A DNA stretch of 64,000 nucleotides. It comes from Autumnicola tepida. GTDB lineage: Bacteria > Bacteroidota > Bacteroidia > Flavobacteriales > Flavobacteriaceae. The translations under genes and the position numbers were made by a program. Below the pieces are notes generated by a model that was given only the letters and a program-made list of their open reading frames with translations, did not search any database and was not told where the DNA came from. Numbering within the stretch: the first letter of the stretch is position 1; every line of letters starts with the position of its first letter. Of this stretch, positions 16,681-25,652 are shown piece after piece. Location of the stretch: positions 62,001 through 126,000 of the forward strand of contig NZ_JAVRHQ010000007.1 in the NCBI RefSeq assembly GCF_031846485.1, read 5' to 3'.

Positions 16681-17352
16681 ATGGCAACATTTTCAAGAAT
16701 AGCAGTAGCCCAGGCTACAAAAGAAACCGGAGTTGTACCGGTGTTTTACCACAAGGACCTGAAAACCTGCAAAAAAGTGGTCAAAGCCTGTTATGATGGC
16801 GGAGCACGGGTATTTGAGTTCACCAACCGGGGCGATTATGCCCATGAGGTTTTTGGGGAGCTCAATAAATATGTTACACAGCACCTGGAGGGGATGATCC
16901 TGGGGGTAGGTTCTATTTTGGATGCCGGGACCACAGCATTATACCTGCAATTAGGCGCAAACTTTATAGTTTCCCCAATAGTGAATGCGGAAATGGCCAA
17001 AACCTGTAACCGCAGGAAAGTATCCTGGATGCCGGGTTGTGGTTCGGTGACGGAAATATCCTATGCAGAAGAACTTGGCGCGGAAGTGGTAAAGATCTTT
17101 CCGGGAAGCCAGGTGGGAGGACCGGCTTTTGTAAAGGCGGTAAAAGGCCCGCTTCCCTGGGCGAGCATCATGCCAACGGGCGGGATAAGCCCCACGGAAG
17201 AAAACTTAAAAGAATGGTTTGATGCCGAGGTGCACTGCGTGGGGATCGGTTCTAAACTTTTTCATAAAAAGGAAGATGGCAGCTTTAATTATGAAGGAAT
17301 AAAGGAGACAATAAAGAATACAATAGAAATCGTAGAATCGTTGAGAATATGA
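16681..17352 (+). CDS. eda: KDPG / 4-hydroxy-2-oxoglutarate aldolase
   Basis: Class I aldolase splitting KDPG into pyruvate and glyceraldehyde-3-phosphate, the last step of the pathway. Among its 223 residues are the catalytic Glu (VFEFTNRG, about residue 46) and the Schiff-base Lys in VVKIFPGSQVGGPAF (about residue 138). The phosphate-binding MPTGGISPTEENLKEWF comes later. Length and motif spacing are normal for Eda. The gene end overlaps the dctP start by 4 nt (ATGA). Confidence 0.94.
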   Translation: MATFSRIAVAQATKETGVVPVFYHKDLKTCKKVVKACYDGGARVFEFTNRGDYAHEVFGELNKYVTQHLEGMILGVGSILDAGTTALYLQLGANFIVSPIVNAEMAKTCNRRKVSWMPGCGSVTEISYAEELGAEVVKIFPGSQVGGPAFVKAVKGPLPWASIMPTGGISPTEENLKEWFDAEVHCVGIGSKLFHKKEDGSFNYEGIKETIKNTIEIVESLRI

Positions 17353-18329
17353 AATTTTATAAAATCACATTCCTGATTTTAGTCTTTTTGCCTGTATTGT
17401 TTTCAGGATGTGATTCCGAAGACGAAACAAAAGTCATTCGGTTAGGTCATGGTTTAGATACCTCACATTCTGTACATAAAGCTATGGTTTTTATGTCAGA
17501 GCGGTTGGAGGAAAAATCAGGTGGCACAATGACTATCAAAGTTTATCCCAACCAACAGTTAGGTTCAGAGCGGGAATGTGTAGAGTTACTGCAAATAGGT
17601 AGCCTGGGAATGACAAAAGTTTCTGCCGCTACAATGGAAAATTTTGCTGAAGAGTTTAAAGTATTAAATCTACCGTATCTCTTCAGAAACAGTGAGCATC
17701 GTTTTAAAGTTCTTGAAGGTGAAATTGGACGCAATTTACTTGAAAGTGGTAGAGATAAAAATCTTATAGGCCTCATTTTTTATGATTCCGGTACCCGAAA
17801 TTTTTATGCAGATAAGCCCATAGAGTCACCTTCAGATTTGAAAGGATTAAAACTAAGGGTGATGCCTAGCCAGACAGCAATAAACACAGTTAAACATTTA
17901 GGTGGTTCTCCTACCCCAATTAGTTGGGGAGAATTGTACACGGCCCTGCAACAGGGGATCGTGGATGGTGCTGAAAATAACCTGCCAAGCTATTATCTGA
18001 ATAATCATTTCGAAGTATGCTCCTACTATACTATGGACGAACATACAGCTGTTCCAGATGAATTATTAATAAGTAGCATCATCTGGGATAAACTAACTGT
18101 TCAGCAACAGGAATGGCTAAAGGAAGCAGCTGAAGAATCTTCGGTTTATCAGAAGAAACTATGGCAACAATCTGAGGAGGAAGCATTAAATGGGATGAAA
18201 AAAGCTGGTGTAACTATAATTCATCCAGATAAAGAGGAATTCCGGGAGATGGTGCAGCCGATGTATGAAGAATTCAGCCAAAACCCTGAGATGAAACAAA
18301 TAATTGAGGCCATACAAGCTGTAGAATAA
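17349..18329 (+). CDS. TRAP transporter substrate-binding lipoprotein, DctP type
   Basis: Periplasmic solute receptor of a TRAP transporter, most likely for a hexuronate given the operon. A signal peptide ends in the lipobox LFSGC (Cys ~21), so it is membrane-tethered. DctP family features include VIRLGHGLDTSHSVHKA, the PNQQLGSERECVELLQIG segment and LKGLKLRVMPSQTAINTVKHLGGSPTPISWGELYTALQQGIVDGAENN; the Arg in LKLRVMP normally pairs with the substrate carboxylate. The region reads visibly more AT-rich than the flanking eda and dctQM genes, hinting at replacement of the specificity subunit. Confidence 0.92.
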   Translation: MKFYKITFLILVFLPVLFSGCDSEDETKVIRLGHGLDTSHSVHKAMVFMSERLEEKSGGTMTIKVYPNQQLGSERECVELLQIGSLGMTKVSAATMENFAEEFKVLNLPYLFRNSEHRFKVLEGEIGRNLLESGRDKNLIGLIFYDSGTRNFYADKPIESPSDLKGLKLRVMPSQTAINTVKHLGGSPTPISWGELYTALQQGIVDGAENNLPSYYLNNHFEVCSYYTMDEHTAVPDELLISSIIWDKLTVQQQEWLKEAAEESSVYQKKLWQQSEEEALNGMKKAGVTIIHPDKEEFREMVQPMYEEFSQNPEMKQIIEAIQAVE

Positions 18330-18336
18330 AAAAAAC

Positions 18337-18388
18337 AGGAGGCCCGTAAATGGCAATTATGAACCTTATGGTTGTAGAATTTTTATAG
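18337..18388 (+). other. Mini-cistron with Shine-Dalgarno sequence before dctQ
   Basis: AGGAGG (18337-18342) stands 7 nt ahead of ATG 18350, which opens a 12-codon ORF (MAIMNLMVVEFL) whose TAG directly abuts the dctQ ATG at 18389. This suggests translational coupling through a leader cistron, or a remnant of gene replacement at the dctP-dctQ junction. A peptide function is unproven. Confidence 0.4.
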
Positions 18389-18856
18389 ATGAAAAAAAGT
18401 TTAGATAAAATATTAGGAGGCTTTCTGGTCTTTTTGATGACAATTATTGTCCTGGCGGTATTGTGGCAGGTATTTTCAAGATATGTGATGCAGTCCCCAA
18501 GTTCGGTCACTGAAGAACTGGCCAGGTACCTGCTGATCTGGATTGGGATATTGGGAGCTGCTTATGCTGCGGGACAGCAGGCACATTTATCCATCAATTT
18601 ACTGGAAGAGAAATTAAACCCGCAAAACCGAAAACGATTGAAGATCGCAATAAATTTGCTGATCATCTTTTTCTGTATCACGGTGTTGATTATAGGTGGT
18701 GGCAATCTGGTATATGTAAGTTATGATCTGGGGCAGCGTTCCGCAGCACTGGAAGTCCCGTTGTACATCGTGTATTTGGTGATTCCGCTTAGTGGCTTGC
18801 TTATTATTATTTATAAAATCAATGAGATTTTAAATCCCCAAAAGTATTTAGTATGA
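18389..18856 (+). CDS. TRAP transporter small permease, DctQ type
   Basis: The 155-residue inner-membrane subunit has four predicted transmembrane helices (about 10-32, 45-65, 85-107 and 128-148). It shows the DctQ hallmark VFSRYVMQSPSSVTEELARYLLIWIGILGAAYA. It partners DctM in Na+-driven uptake with the DctP receptor. The stop overlaps the dctM start (ATGA). Confidence 0.92.
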   Translation: MKKSLDKILGGFLVFLMTIIVLAVLWQVFSRYVMQSPSSVTEELARYLLIWIGILGAAYAAGQQAHLSINLLEEKLNPQNRKRLKIAINLLIIFFCITVLIIGGGNLVYVSYDLGQRSAALEVPLYIVYLVIPLSGLLIIIYKINEILNPQKYLV

Positions 18857-20142
18857 TTTCAGAAATATTAATATTGGTGCTTTCTTTTGTGGTCCTGTTG
18901 GCTATAGGTGTGCCGGTGGCCTGGTCCATAGGCCTGTCCTGTCTTTTTACCATGCTGGCTTCTATAGATTCCCTGGCGGCCTTTACTACGGTGGCCCAGA
19001 GGATGGCCACAGGTTTGGACAGCTTCTCCTTGCTGGCGATTCCGTTTTTTATATTAGCAGGTCAAATAATGAACCAGGGGGGGATTGCCAACCGGCTTAT
19101 TAATTTCGCCAAGGCGCTTATTGGTTCGTTACCGGGAGGACTGGTATATGTAAATGTTATTGCAGCGATGCTTTTTGGGGCCATTTCAGGTTCCGCTGTT
19201 GCAGCTGCTTCGGCTATAGGAGGAATTTTAGGACCGCCCATGGAAAAGGAAAATTATTCCAGAGAATTTGGTGCGGCTATTAATGTTACTTCTTCCACAA
19301 CAGGACTGGTGATCCCGCCTTCCAATGTGCTTATAGTATATTCCCTTGCCAGTGGCGGGGTATCTATAGCTTCCCTTTTTCTTGCAGGCTATTTGCCGGG
19401 GATATTGATGGGGATGGCCCTGATGCTGGTAGCGGCGGTATGGATCAAGAAGAAGAAATATCCTGCGGGCAATGCCACCAGTTTTGGAAAAATTGCTTCT
19501 ACTTTTTTAAGCGCACTGCCGAGTTTACTTTTGTTGATCGTGGTGATTGGCGGAATTGTATCGGGGATCTTTACCGCTACGGAAGCTTCGGGGATAGCTG
19601 TTTTATACTGTTTTGTACTCTCGCTGATTTACAGGGAACTCAATAGAAAGATTCTTTATAAAGTGTTTCTAAGTTCAGTGGGGACTACGGCCATTGTGAT
19701 GCTGCTTATCGCCACGTCTATGAGTATGTCCTGGGTGATGTCCTATGAAAATATTCCGCAGTCGGTGAGTGCGGCGCTGCTGGGCCTTAGTGAAAACAAG
19801 TACGTGATTTTGCTCATTATCAACCTGCTGTTGCTGTTTGTGGGGACCTTTATGGATATGACCCCCGCGGTACTCATTTTTACCCCGATATTTTTACCCG
19901 TAATGGAAAACCTGGGGGTAGACCCGGTGCATTTCGGGATCATTATGGTTATGAATTTATGTGTGGGATTGTGTACCCCACCGGTGGGCGCAGTATTATT
20001 TATAGGAGTGGGTGTGGCCAAAACCACCATTCAAAAGGTGATGAAACCGCTGTTGCCACTCTATCTGGTCATGGCTATCGTGCTGCTGCTGGTCACCTTT
20101 ATCCCCGCCATCAGCCTTTGGCTGCCAAGTATTTTTGAATAA
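18853..20142 (+). CDS. TRAP transporter large permease, DctM type
   Basis: The 429-residue channel subunit has about 12 hydrophobic segments and the DctM motifs AIPFFILAGQIMNQGGI, LFGAISGSAVAAASAIGGI and FGIIMVMNLCVGLCTPPVGAVLF. Length is normal. It completes the P-Q-M set and probably imports the free uronate released by the PUL enzymes. It is the last of the higher-GC genes of this operon; the next genes read markedly more AT-rich. Confidence 0.94.
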   Translation: MISEILILVLSFVVLLAIGVPVAWSIGLSCLFTMLASIDSLAAFTTVAQRMATGLDSFSLLAIPFFILAGQIMNQGGIANRLINFAKALIGSLPGGLVYVNVIAAMLFGAISGSAVAAASAIGGILGPPMEKENYSREFGAAINVTSSTTGLVIPPSNVLIVYSLASGGVSIASLFLAGYLPGILMGMALMLVAAVWIKKKKYPAGNATSFGKIASTFLSALPSLLLLIVVIGGIVSGIFTATEASGIAVLYCFVLSLIYRELNRKILYKVFLSSVGTTAIVMLLIATSMSMSWVMSYENIPQSVSAALLGLSENKYVILLIINLLLLFVGTFMDMTPAVLIFTPIFLPVMENLGVDPVHFGIIMVMNLCVGLCTPPVGAVLFIGVGVAKTTIQKVMKPLLPLYLVMAIVLLLVTFIPAISLWLPSIFE

Positions 20143-20153
20143 AAAATTAAAAA

Positions 20154-20984
20154 ATGAATAATAAAATGAAAATAATAGTAATAACAGGAGCTGGAGGAAT
20201 CTTATGTAGTACTCTAGCAGAAGCTCTGGCTAAAGAAGGGCATCAAATAGCTTTACTTGATCTCAATATTGAAGCAGCTCAGGATATAGCTGATTCCATA
20301 AATAAAAAAGGAGGGAAGGCCATTGCTTTGAAGGTGAATGTTCTGGATAAGGAATCACTGATTTTGGCTAAAAATAAGGTTAATGAAAAATTTGGCGCTT
20401 GTCAGGTATTAATAAATGGAGCAGGGGGGAATCACCCTGCTGCCACTACCGATGATTTGTTCTATGACACATCATCTAACCAGAAGGAAGAACTAAAAAC
20501 CTTCTTTAATCTGGATATGAGCGGGATCAAATTTGTTTTTGACCTCAACTTTATGGGAACTTTGTTGCCTACTCAAGTTTTTGCAGAAGATATGGTTGAT
20601 GCAAAGGATGGGAATATTATCAATATTTCTTCCATGAATTCATTCCAGCCTCTCACCAAAATACCCGCATATAGTGGTGCAAAAGCAGCAATTTCTAATT
20701 TCACACAATGGTTGGCGGTATATTTTTCAAAAGTTGGTATACGAGTGAATGCTCTTGCACCAGGTTTTTTCTTAACCGAACAAAACAGAAGATTGTTGAC
20801 AAAGGAAGATGGCAGTTTAACAGATCGTGGGGAGACAATAATAAAAAGAACACCATTGGGAAAATTTGGAAATCCGGACGATCTTATCTCTACCACACGG
20901 TGGTTATGTGAAGACGGTTCAGAATTTATAACAGGTATAGTGGTTCCAATCGATGGAGGGTTTAGTGCATTTAGTGGAGTTTAA
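20154..20984 (+). CDS. SDR-family fructuronate reductase (D-mannonate oxidoreductase)
   Basis: A 276-residue short-chain dehydrogenase/reductase. The NAD(P)-binding motif TGAGGIL is at 11-17. The INGAGGNHPAATT stretch is typical of the D-mannonate oxidoreductase-like SDR group. The catalytic residues are Ser near 160 (NISSMNS), Tyr 173 and Lys 177 (YSGAKAA). It would reduce fructuronate to mannonate in place of a classical UxuB; the location between the TRAP genes and uxuA supports this. A second in-frame ATG at 20166 is also possible. The stop is followed by uxuA after 12 nt. Confidence 0.88.
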   Translation: MNNKMKIIVITGAGGILCSTLAEALAKEGHQIALLDLNIEAAQDIADSINKKGGKAIALKVNVLDKESLILAKNKVNEKFGACQVLINGAGGNHPAATTDDLFYDTSSNQKEELKTFFNLDMSGIKFVFDLNFMGTLLPTQVFAEDMVDAKDGNIINISSMNSFQPLTKIPAYSGAKAAISNFTQWLAVYFSKVGIRVNALAPGFFLTEQNRRLLTKEDGSLTDRGETIIKRTPLGKFGNPDDLISTTRWLCEDGSEFITGIVVPIDGGFSAFSGV

Positions 20985-20996
20985 AAAAAAATAAAA

Positions 20997-22184
20997 ATGA
21001 AATTAGGATTAGAGCAAACATGGCGATGGTATGGGCCAAAAGATAATGTTTCGCTGGCTGATGTTAAACAGGCAGGAGCAACCGGTGTGGTGACAGCGTT
21101 ACATCATATTCCAAATGGAGAGGTTTGGACAAAAGAAGAAATTCTAAAAAGGAAGAACCAAATTGATGGTAGTGGCCTTAGTTGGTCTGTGGTGGAAAGT
21201 GTTCCCATTCATGAGGATATAAAAACTCGCAGCGGTAATTATAAAATATATATTCAGAATTACTGCGAAACAATAAAAAATCTTGGTGAATGTGGTATAG
21301 ATACCATTTGCTATAATTTTATGCCTGTCCTGGACTGGACAAGAACTGATCTTGACTATGAAATGAGAGATGGTTCTACGGGATTGCGTTTTGAAAAAAT
21401 AGCTTTTGCGGCTTTTGAATTATTTTTATTAAAAAGACCTGGAGCTGAAAAGCGATATTCAGAAAAAGAGATTAAAGAAGCTGAAGAATATTTAACTTCA
21501 ATATCAGAAGATTCAAAGGAAAAATTAGTTAATAATATTATAGCTGGTTTACCGGGCGCCGAGGAGAATTATAGTCTAAGTGATTTCAATAAAATTTTAG
21601 ATCGGTATAATGATATTAATGAAAAAAAACTAAAGGAACATCTATTTTACTTTCTTCAGCAGATAATTCCTGTAGCCCAAGAGGCAAATGTTAATATGTG
21701 TATTCATCCTGATGATCCACCATTTTCATTATTAGCGTTACCGAGAGTTGTCAGTACGTCTAAGGATATTCAGGAACTTTTCGATGCAGTTCCGTATCGA
21801 AGAAATGGGCTTACCTTCTGTACCGGATCCTTCGGGGTAAGAAAGGATAATAATCTAGCCGAAATGGTAAAAAGGTTCGCAGACAGAATTCATTTTATTC
21901 ATTTGCGAAGCACTTTAAGAGATGTAAGGGGGAATTTCCATGAGGCAGATCACTTGGATGGTGATGTAGATATGTACAGTGTGATAAAAGCTTTATTAGA
22001 AGAGCAAAAAAGGAGATTTGCTGAAGGTCGAAAAGATGCTAAAATCCCTATGCGACCAGATCATGGGCATAAAATGCTGGATGATCTTCAAAAAACAACC
22101 AATCCTGGATATTCAGCCATAGGGAGATTGAGAGGGCTGGCAGAACTTCGGGGACTAGAACATGGAATTATCAGAGCGCTATAA
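20997..22184 (+). CDS. uxuA: Mannonate dehydratase
   Basis: UxuA dehydrates D-mannonate to 2-keto-3-deoxygluconate. The 395 residues show the family start [39 protein letters not shown]-type sequence, [15 protein letters not shown] and the metal-site segments [44 protein letters not shown] and [12 protein letters not shown]. Together with UxaC, the SDR, KdgK and Eda it completes glucuronate breakdown to pyruvate and triose phosphate. It ends the catabolic operon. Confidence 0.95.
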   Translation: [395 protein letters not shown]

Positions 22185-22288
22185 ATAATCATTTTGTTGT
22201 AATTTCGTATCAAGATAAGAATTCAAAAAATTACCAAAAGCAGAATTTATCTTTCAACTTTACAATTTTTAAGGAATAGATAAGAAGG

Positions 22289-23335
22289 ATGACAATAAAA
22301 GAAATAGCACAAAGAGCAAATGTATCGTTAGGAACTGTTGATAGAGTACTTCACAAAAGAGGAAAAGTCTCCAGGAAAACAAAAGAAAGAATTTTAGCAA
22401 TTCTGGAAGAAGTGGATTATAAACCAAATGTATATGCCAGGGGATTAGCATTAAATAAATCTTTTGTAGTTGCAGCATTAGTCCCCGATTCTGAGGAGGG
22501 CGAATACTGGGAGGTTCCTAGCTTAGGAATAAAAAGAGCTGTAAAAAATTTGGGGCAATTCGGTATAAAGGTAAACTTCTTCTATTTTGATCAAAATAAT
22601 GTAGAGTCATTTATAGAAAGGACCGCCGAGGTGTTGGAATTAGAGCCAGATGGAGTTATTTTAGCACCTGTAATTAATTTTGAAGCTACAAAATTCTGTT
22701 TTAAACTAAAAGCTAAGGAAATCCCTTTTACTATAATCGATTCGAAAATTCATGGAGACAATTATCTCAGCTTTATTGGTCAGGATTCATTTCAAAGTGG
22801 GCGTTTAGCAGCAAAATTGTTAGTATCTTCTGTTCCGAAGCAAGGGAAAATTTTCATTATTTCTATTAAAAATAATGAGAACCATAACCGTACATTACAA
22901 CAACGAATAGAGGGTTTTAAAGATTTCATGCTCAGTGCTTCAAATCAAGATCTTCTATTGGAGGAGATTAATGTTGATCAACGGAATTCTGATTGGAAAA
23001 TTAACTTAGAGAAGATTTGTTCTAGGAAAAATATTGATGGAATTTACGTGCCAAGTTCTAAAGTTCATTTTGTGGCTGAAATTATCTTCAATAAAAAATT
23101 ATCTATTAAACTGGTTGGGAATGATTTAATTAATAATAATTTTAAATACCTTGAATCGGGGATAATTGATTATGTCATAGGACAGAGACCTGAGAATCAA
23201 GGCTATATGGCTTTAGAGAATTTCTACAAATTTCTGGTTGCTAAACAGGAGATATCAAAAAATGTTTTTCTACCTCTTGATATAATAACCAAGGAAAACC
23301 TTATGTATTATAAACCTCAAATAGAACTGTCATAA
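22289..23335 (+). CDS. LacI-family transcriptional regulator
   Basis: 348 residues. The N-terminal LacI helix-turn-helix is IKEIAQRANVSLGTVDRVLHKRG (residues ~3-25), followed by the hinge segment YKPNVYARGLA. The rest is a periplasmic-binding-protein-like effector domain (FVVAALVPDSEEGEYW, GVILAPVINF, YLSFIGQDSFQSGRLAAKL). It sits between the uronate operon and the DUF1080/oxidoreductase/PUL genes. Two nearly identical palindromic operators stand before those two groups, so it is the likely local regulator, probably responding to a uronate or pathway intermediate. No copy of the operator was seen before its own gene. Confidence 0.92.
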   Translation: MTIKEIAQRANVSLGTVDRVLHKRGKVSRKTKERILAILEEVDYKPNVYARGLALNKSFVVAALVPDSEEGEYWEVPSLGIKRAVKNLGQFGIKVNFFYFDQNNVESFIERTAEVLELEPDGVILAPVINFEATKFCFKLKAKEIPFTIIDSKIHGDNYLSFIGQDSFQSGRLAAKLLVSSVPKQGKIFIISIKNNENHNRTLQQRIEGFKDFMLSASNQDLLLEEINVDQRNSDWKINLEKICSRKNIDGIYVPSSKVHFVAEIIFNKKLSIKLVGNDLINNNFKYLESGIIDYVIGQRPENQGYMALENFYKFLVAKQEISKNVFLPLDIITKENLMYYKPQIELS

Positions 23336-23350
23336 CCAGTTTTTTGTTAA

Positions 23351-23378
23351 AAAAAGTGTACGAACACACTTTTGTTAA
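23351..23378. promoter_or_regulatory. Predicted LacI-family operator upstream of the DUF1080 gene
   Basis: GTGTACGAACAC (23356-23367) is the counterpart of GTGTTCGAACAC before uxaC. The larger inverted repeat AAAAGTGT-N6-ACACTTTT covers 23352-23373. It lies immediately upstream of the predicted promoter at 23385-23415. Confidence 0.75.
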
Positions 23379-23384
23379 TTTTTT

Positions 23385-23415
23385 TTTGATTTATCTGTTT
23401 TATTCATCTATATTG
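23385..23415 (+). promoter_or_regulatory. Candidate promoter for the DUF1080-oxidoreductase operon
   Basis: TTTG at 23385-23388, a 20-nt spacer and TATATTG at 23409-23415 approximate the Bacteroidota -33/-7 consensus, one T short in the -7. The operator is directly upstream. Confidence 0.45.
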
Positions 23416-23506
23416 CTCCCAATACTAGGTTATAGAAAACGTTATAGTGAGTTTTAATTCAAAAAACTGCTAATCATGAATCTTAAATATTAATAAATTT
23501 TTACAA

Positions 23507-24301
23507 ATGAATACTTCAATTACAAAAATAGCAGCTCTGGTTTCCTGTTCTTTCCTCTTGAGTTGTGGCAATGGTAATAAGGGAAATCGAGAACAATCTG
23601 CAGAAGATAAATCTCTGGAGTCTTTAAATACTAAAAACGGCCTAACTGATGAAGAGAAGAGTAGTGGTTGGGAAATGCTTTGGGATGGAGAAACCACAGA
23701 TGGGTGGCGTGGTGCCCGTCTAGATGAATTTCCGGAAGAAGGATGGGTTATAGAGAATGGAGAACTTGTTGTGCTTGCCAGTGGTGGTGCCGAATCTGCT
23801 GCAGGTGGCGATATTGTTACTAAAGAACTTTATGATGATTTTGAATTAAAGGTGGATTTTAAAATAACAGAAGGAGCTAATAGTGGGATTAAGTACTATG
23901 TCAATACCGACCTTAACAAAGGTTCTGGTTCTTCTATTGGTCTGGAGTATCAAATTTTAGATGATGAGAACCATCCAGATGCAAAAAAAGGTAACCATGA
24001 GGGCAGTAGGACAGTGGCCTCTCTTTATGATTTAATTAAAGCTGATTCAGATAAGCCGATCAATCCTGTGGGAGAATGGAATACTGCACATATTATTTCT
24101 AAAGACAATCATGTAGAACATTGGTTGAATGGGGAAAAGGTGCTGGAATATGAAAGAAAAAGTGAGGATTATCGCCAGCTGGTTTCCGAGAGTAAGTATA
24201 AAAAATGGGAAAAGTTTGGAGAATTAGATAGTGGCCAAATTCTGTTGCAAGATCACGGAAATCGCGTGGCTTTTAAAAATATAAAAATTAAAGAACTTTA
24301 A
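23507..24301 (+). CDS. DUF1080 lipoprotein (3-keto-disaccharide hydrolase-like)
   Basis: 264 residues. The signal peptide has lipobox LLSCG (Cys ~20). The rest is a concanavalin-like DUF1080 (PF06439) jelly roll with the typical MLWDGETTDGWRG start, GWVIENGELVV, YDDFELKVDFKITEGANSGIKYYV, NHEGSRTVASLYDL, EWNTAHIISKDNHVEHWLNGEKVLEYE and ILLQDHGNRVAFKNIKIKEL. Members act on 3-keto-glycosides produced by Gfo/Idh/MocA oxidoreductases, and two such genes follow directly. It is therefore probably the periplasmic lyase/hydrolase of a 3-keto route. The actual substrate is not known. Confidence 0.88.
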   Translation: MNTSITKIAALVSCSFLLSCGNGNKGNREQSAEDKSLESLNTKNGLTDEEKSSGWEMLWDGETTDGWRGARLDEFPEEGWVIENGELVVLASGGAESAAGGDIVTKELYDDFELKVDFKITEGANSGIKYYVNTDLNKGSGSSIGLEYQILDDENHPDAKKGNHEGSRTVASLYDLIKADSDKPINPVGEWNTAHIISKDNHVEHWLNGEKVLEYERKSEDYRQLVSESKYKKWEKFGELDSGQILLQDHGNRVAFKNIKIKEL

Positions 24302-24313
24302 ATCATAGTTTCA

Positions 24314-25642
24314 ATGACAACAAGAAGAAATTTTATTAGGAAAGCAGCTCTTGGAAGTGCAGGGGTGACTTTTGGGAATTTAATATTTCCTGAAATGGGG
24401 TACGCGAATATTTTAGGTTCCAACGATAATATAAACGTTGCTATCATAGGTGTAAGGAGTAGGGCAAAGGCTCTAATTGAAGGGATTCATGAATATCCAG
24501 ATGCTAAAATTTTATATAGCTGTGATGTAGATGGAAAAATTCTGGAGTATCACAATGAATGGTGTCAAAAGAATATTGGTTATATACCCAAAAATGAAAA
24601 AGATTTCAGAAAAGTTCTTGAAGATAAAGATGTTGACGCTGTTTTTATAGCTACACCAGATCACTGGCATGCTCCAATTGCTATAGCGGCTCTTCAGGCA
24701 GGGAAGCATGTTTATGTAGAAAAACCATGTAGTCATAACCCTTATGAGAATGAGCTACTGGTGCAGGCGCAGAAGCAATATGGTAAAAAGGTTCAAATGG
24801 GTAACCACCAACGTTCTGCCAGTACCTCACAATTGGGTGTAAAAGAAATTCAAGAAGGTATTATCGGAGATGTATATAAAGGAGAGGCATACTACTCTAA
24901 CAACAGGGATTCCATAGGTAAGGGAAATATAATTGAAGTTCCTAAAACATTTGATTGGGAAATGTGGCAGGGTCCGGCACCCAGAGAAGCTTATAAAGAC
25001 AATATTCATCCTTACAACTGGCATTGGTTTCGTAAATGGGGTACCGGGGAAGTACATAACAACGGAACTCACGAAATTGACATTTGCCGTTGGGCATTGG
25101 GAGTAGATTTGCCAAAAAATGTTTCCTCTTATGGAGGTAAATATACTTATGAAGATGACTGGGAATTTGCCGACAATCAAGAAGTCACTTATGGATTTGA
25201 AGATGACAAATATATTACATGGACTGGACATAGTCGGGGAAAAATTGTGCCGGAACAACCTGGAAGAGGAGCAACTATTTATGGTAGCAAGGGCATCATA
25301 ACTTTAAGCAGGAATGACTATAAACTTTATGATCTTGATGGGAATCTAATAAAGGAAAAAAAGGAGGAAAGTCAGGAAGCTACTATTGATACTCAAGGAG
25401 GAGGTAGTCTCACTGCAACTCATGTGGCCAATTTTTTTAATTCTATTAGGAAAGATGAAAAATTGAATTCACCTATTAATGATGCGGCTATCACTACTAT
25501 GCTGTGTCATTTAGGAAATATTGCCCAAGATGCAGGACCATATATTAAAATAGATTCATCCTCAGGTAAAATTGTGGATAATGCTGAGGCTATGTCTTAC
25601 TGGAAAAGAGAGTATGCAGAAGGATGGGAACCAAAATTATAA
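24314..25642 (+). CDS. Gfo/Idh/MocA-family oxidoreductase, Tat-exported
   Basis: 442 residues. The N-terminus TRRNFIRKAALGSAGVTF is a twin-arginine signal, so the enzyme should act in the periplasm with bound NAD(P). The Rossmann fold starts INVAIIGVRSRA. VFIATPDHWHAPIAIAALQAGKHVYVEKP includes the conserved Lys of the EKP motif. GTGEVHNNGTHEIDICRWALG is the distal catalytic region (His/Asp). It lies 12 nt after the DUF1080 gene and 10 nt before a second family member. It likely oxidizes C3 of a glycoside residue; this is inference from the neighbours. Confidence 0.88.
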   Translation: MTTRRNFIRKAALGSAGVTFGNLIFPEMGYANILGSNDNINVAIIGVRSRAKALIEGIHEYPDAKILYSCDVDGKILEYHNEWCQKNIGYIPKNEKDFRKVLEDKDVDAVFIATPDHWHAPIAIAALQAGKHVYVEKPCSHNPYENELLVQAQKQYGKKVQMGNHQRSASTSQLGVKEIQEGIIGDVYKGEAYYSNNRDSIGKGNIIEVPKTFDWEMWQGPAPREAYKDNIHPYNWHWFRKWGTGEVHNNGTHEIDICRWALGVDLPKNVSSYGGKYTYEDDWEFADNQEVTYGFEDDKYITWTGHSRGKIVPEQPGRGATIYGSKGIITLSRNDYKLYDLDGNLIKEKKEESQEATIDTQGGGSLTATHVANFFNSIRKDEKLNSPINDAAITTMLCHLGNIAQDAGPYIKIDSSSGKIVDNAEAMSYWKREYAEGWEPKL

Positions 25643-25652
25643 AGGATAAATA

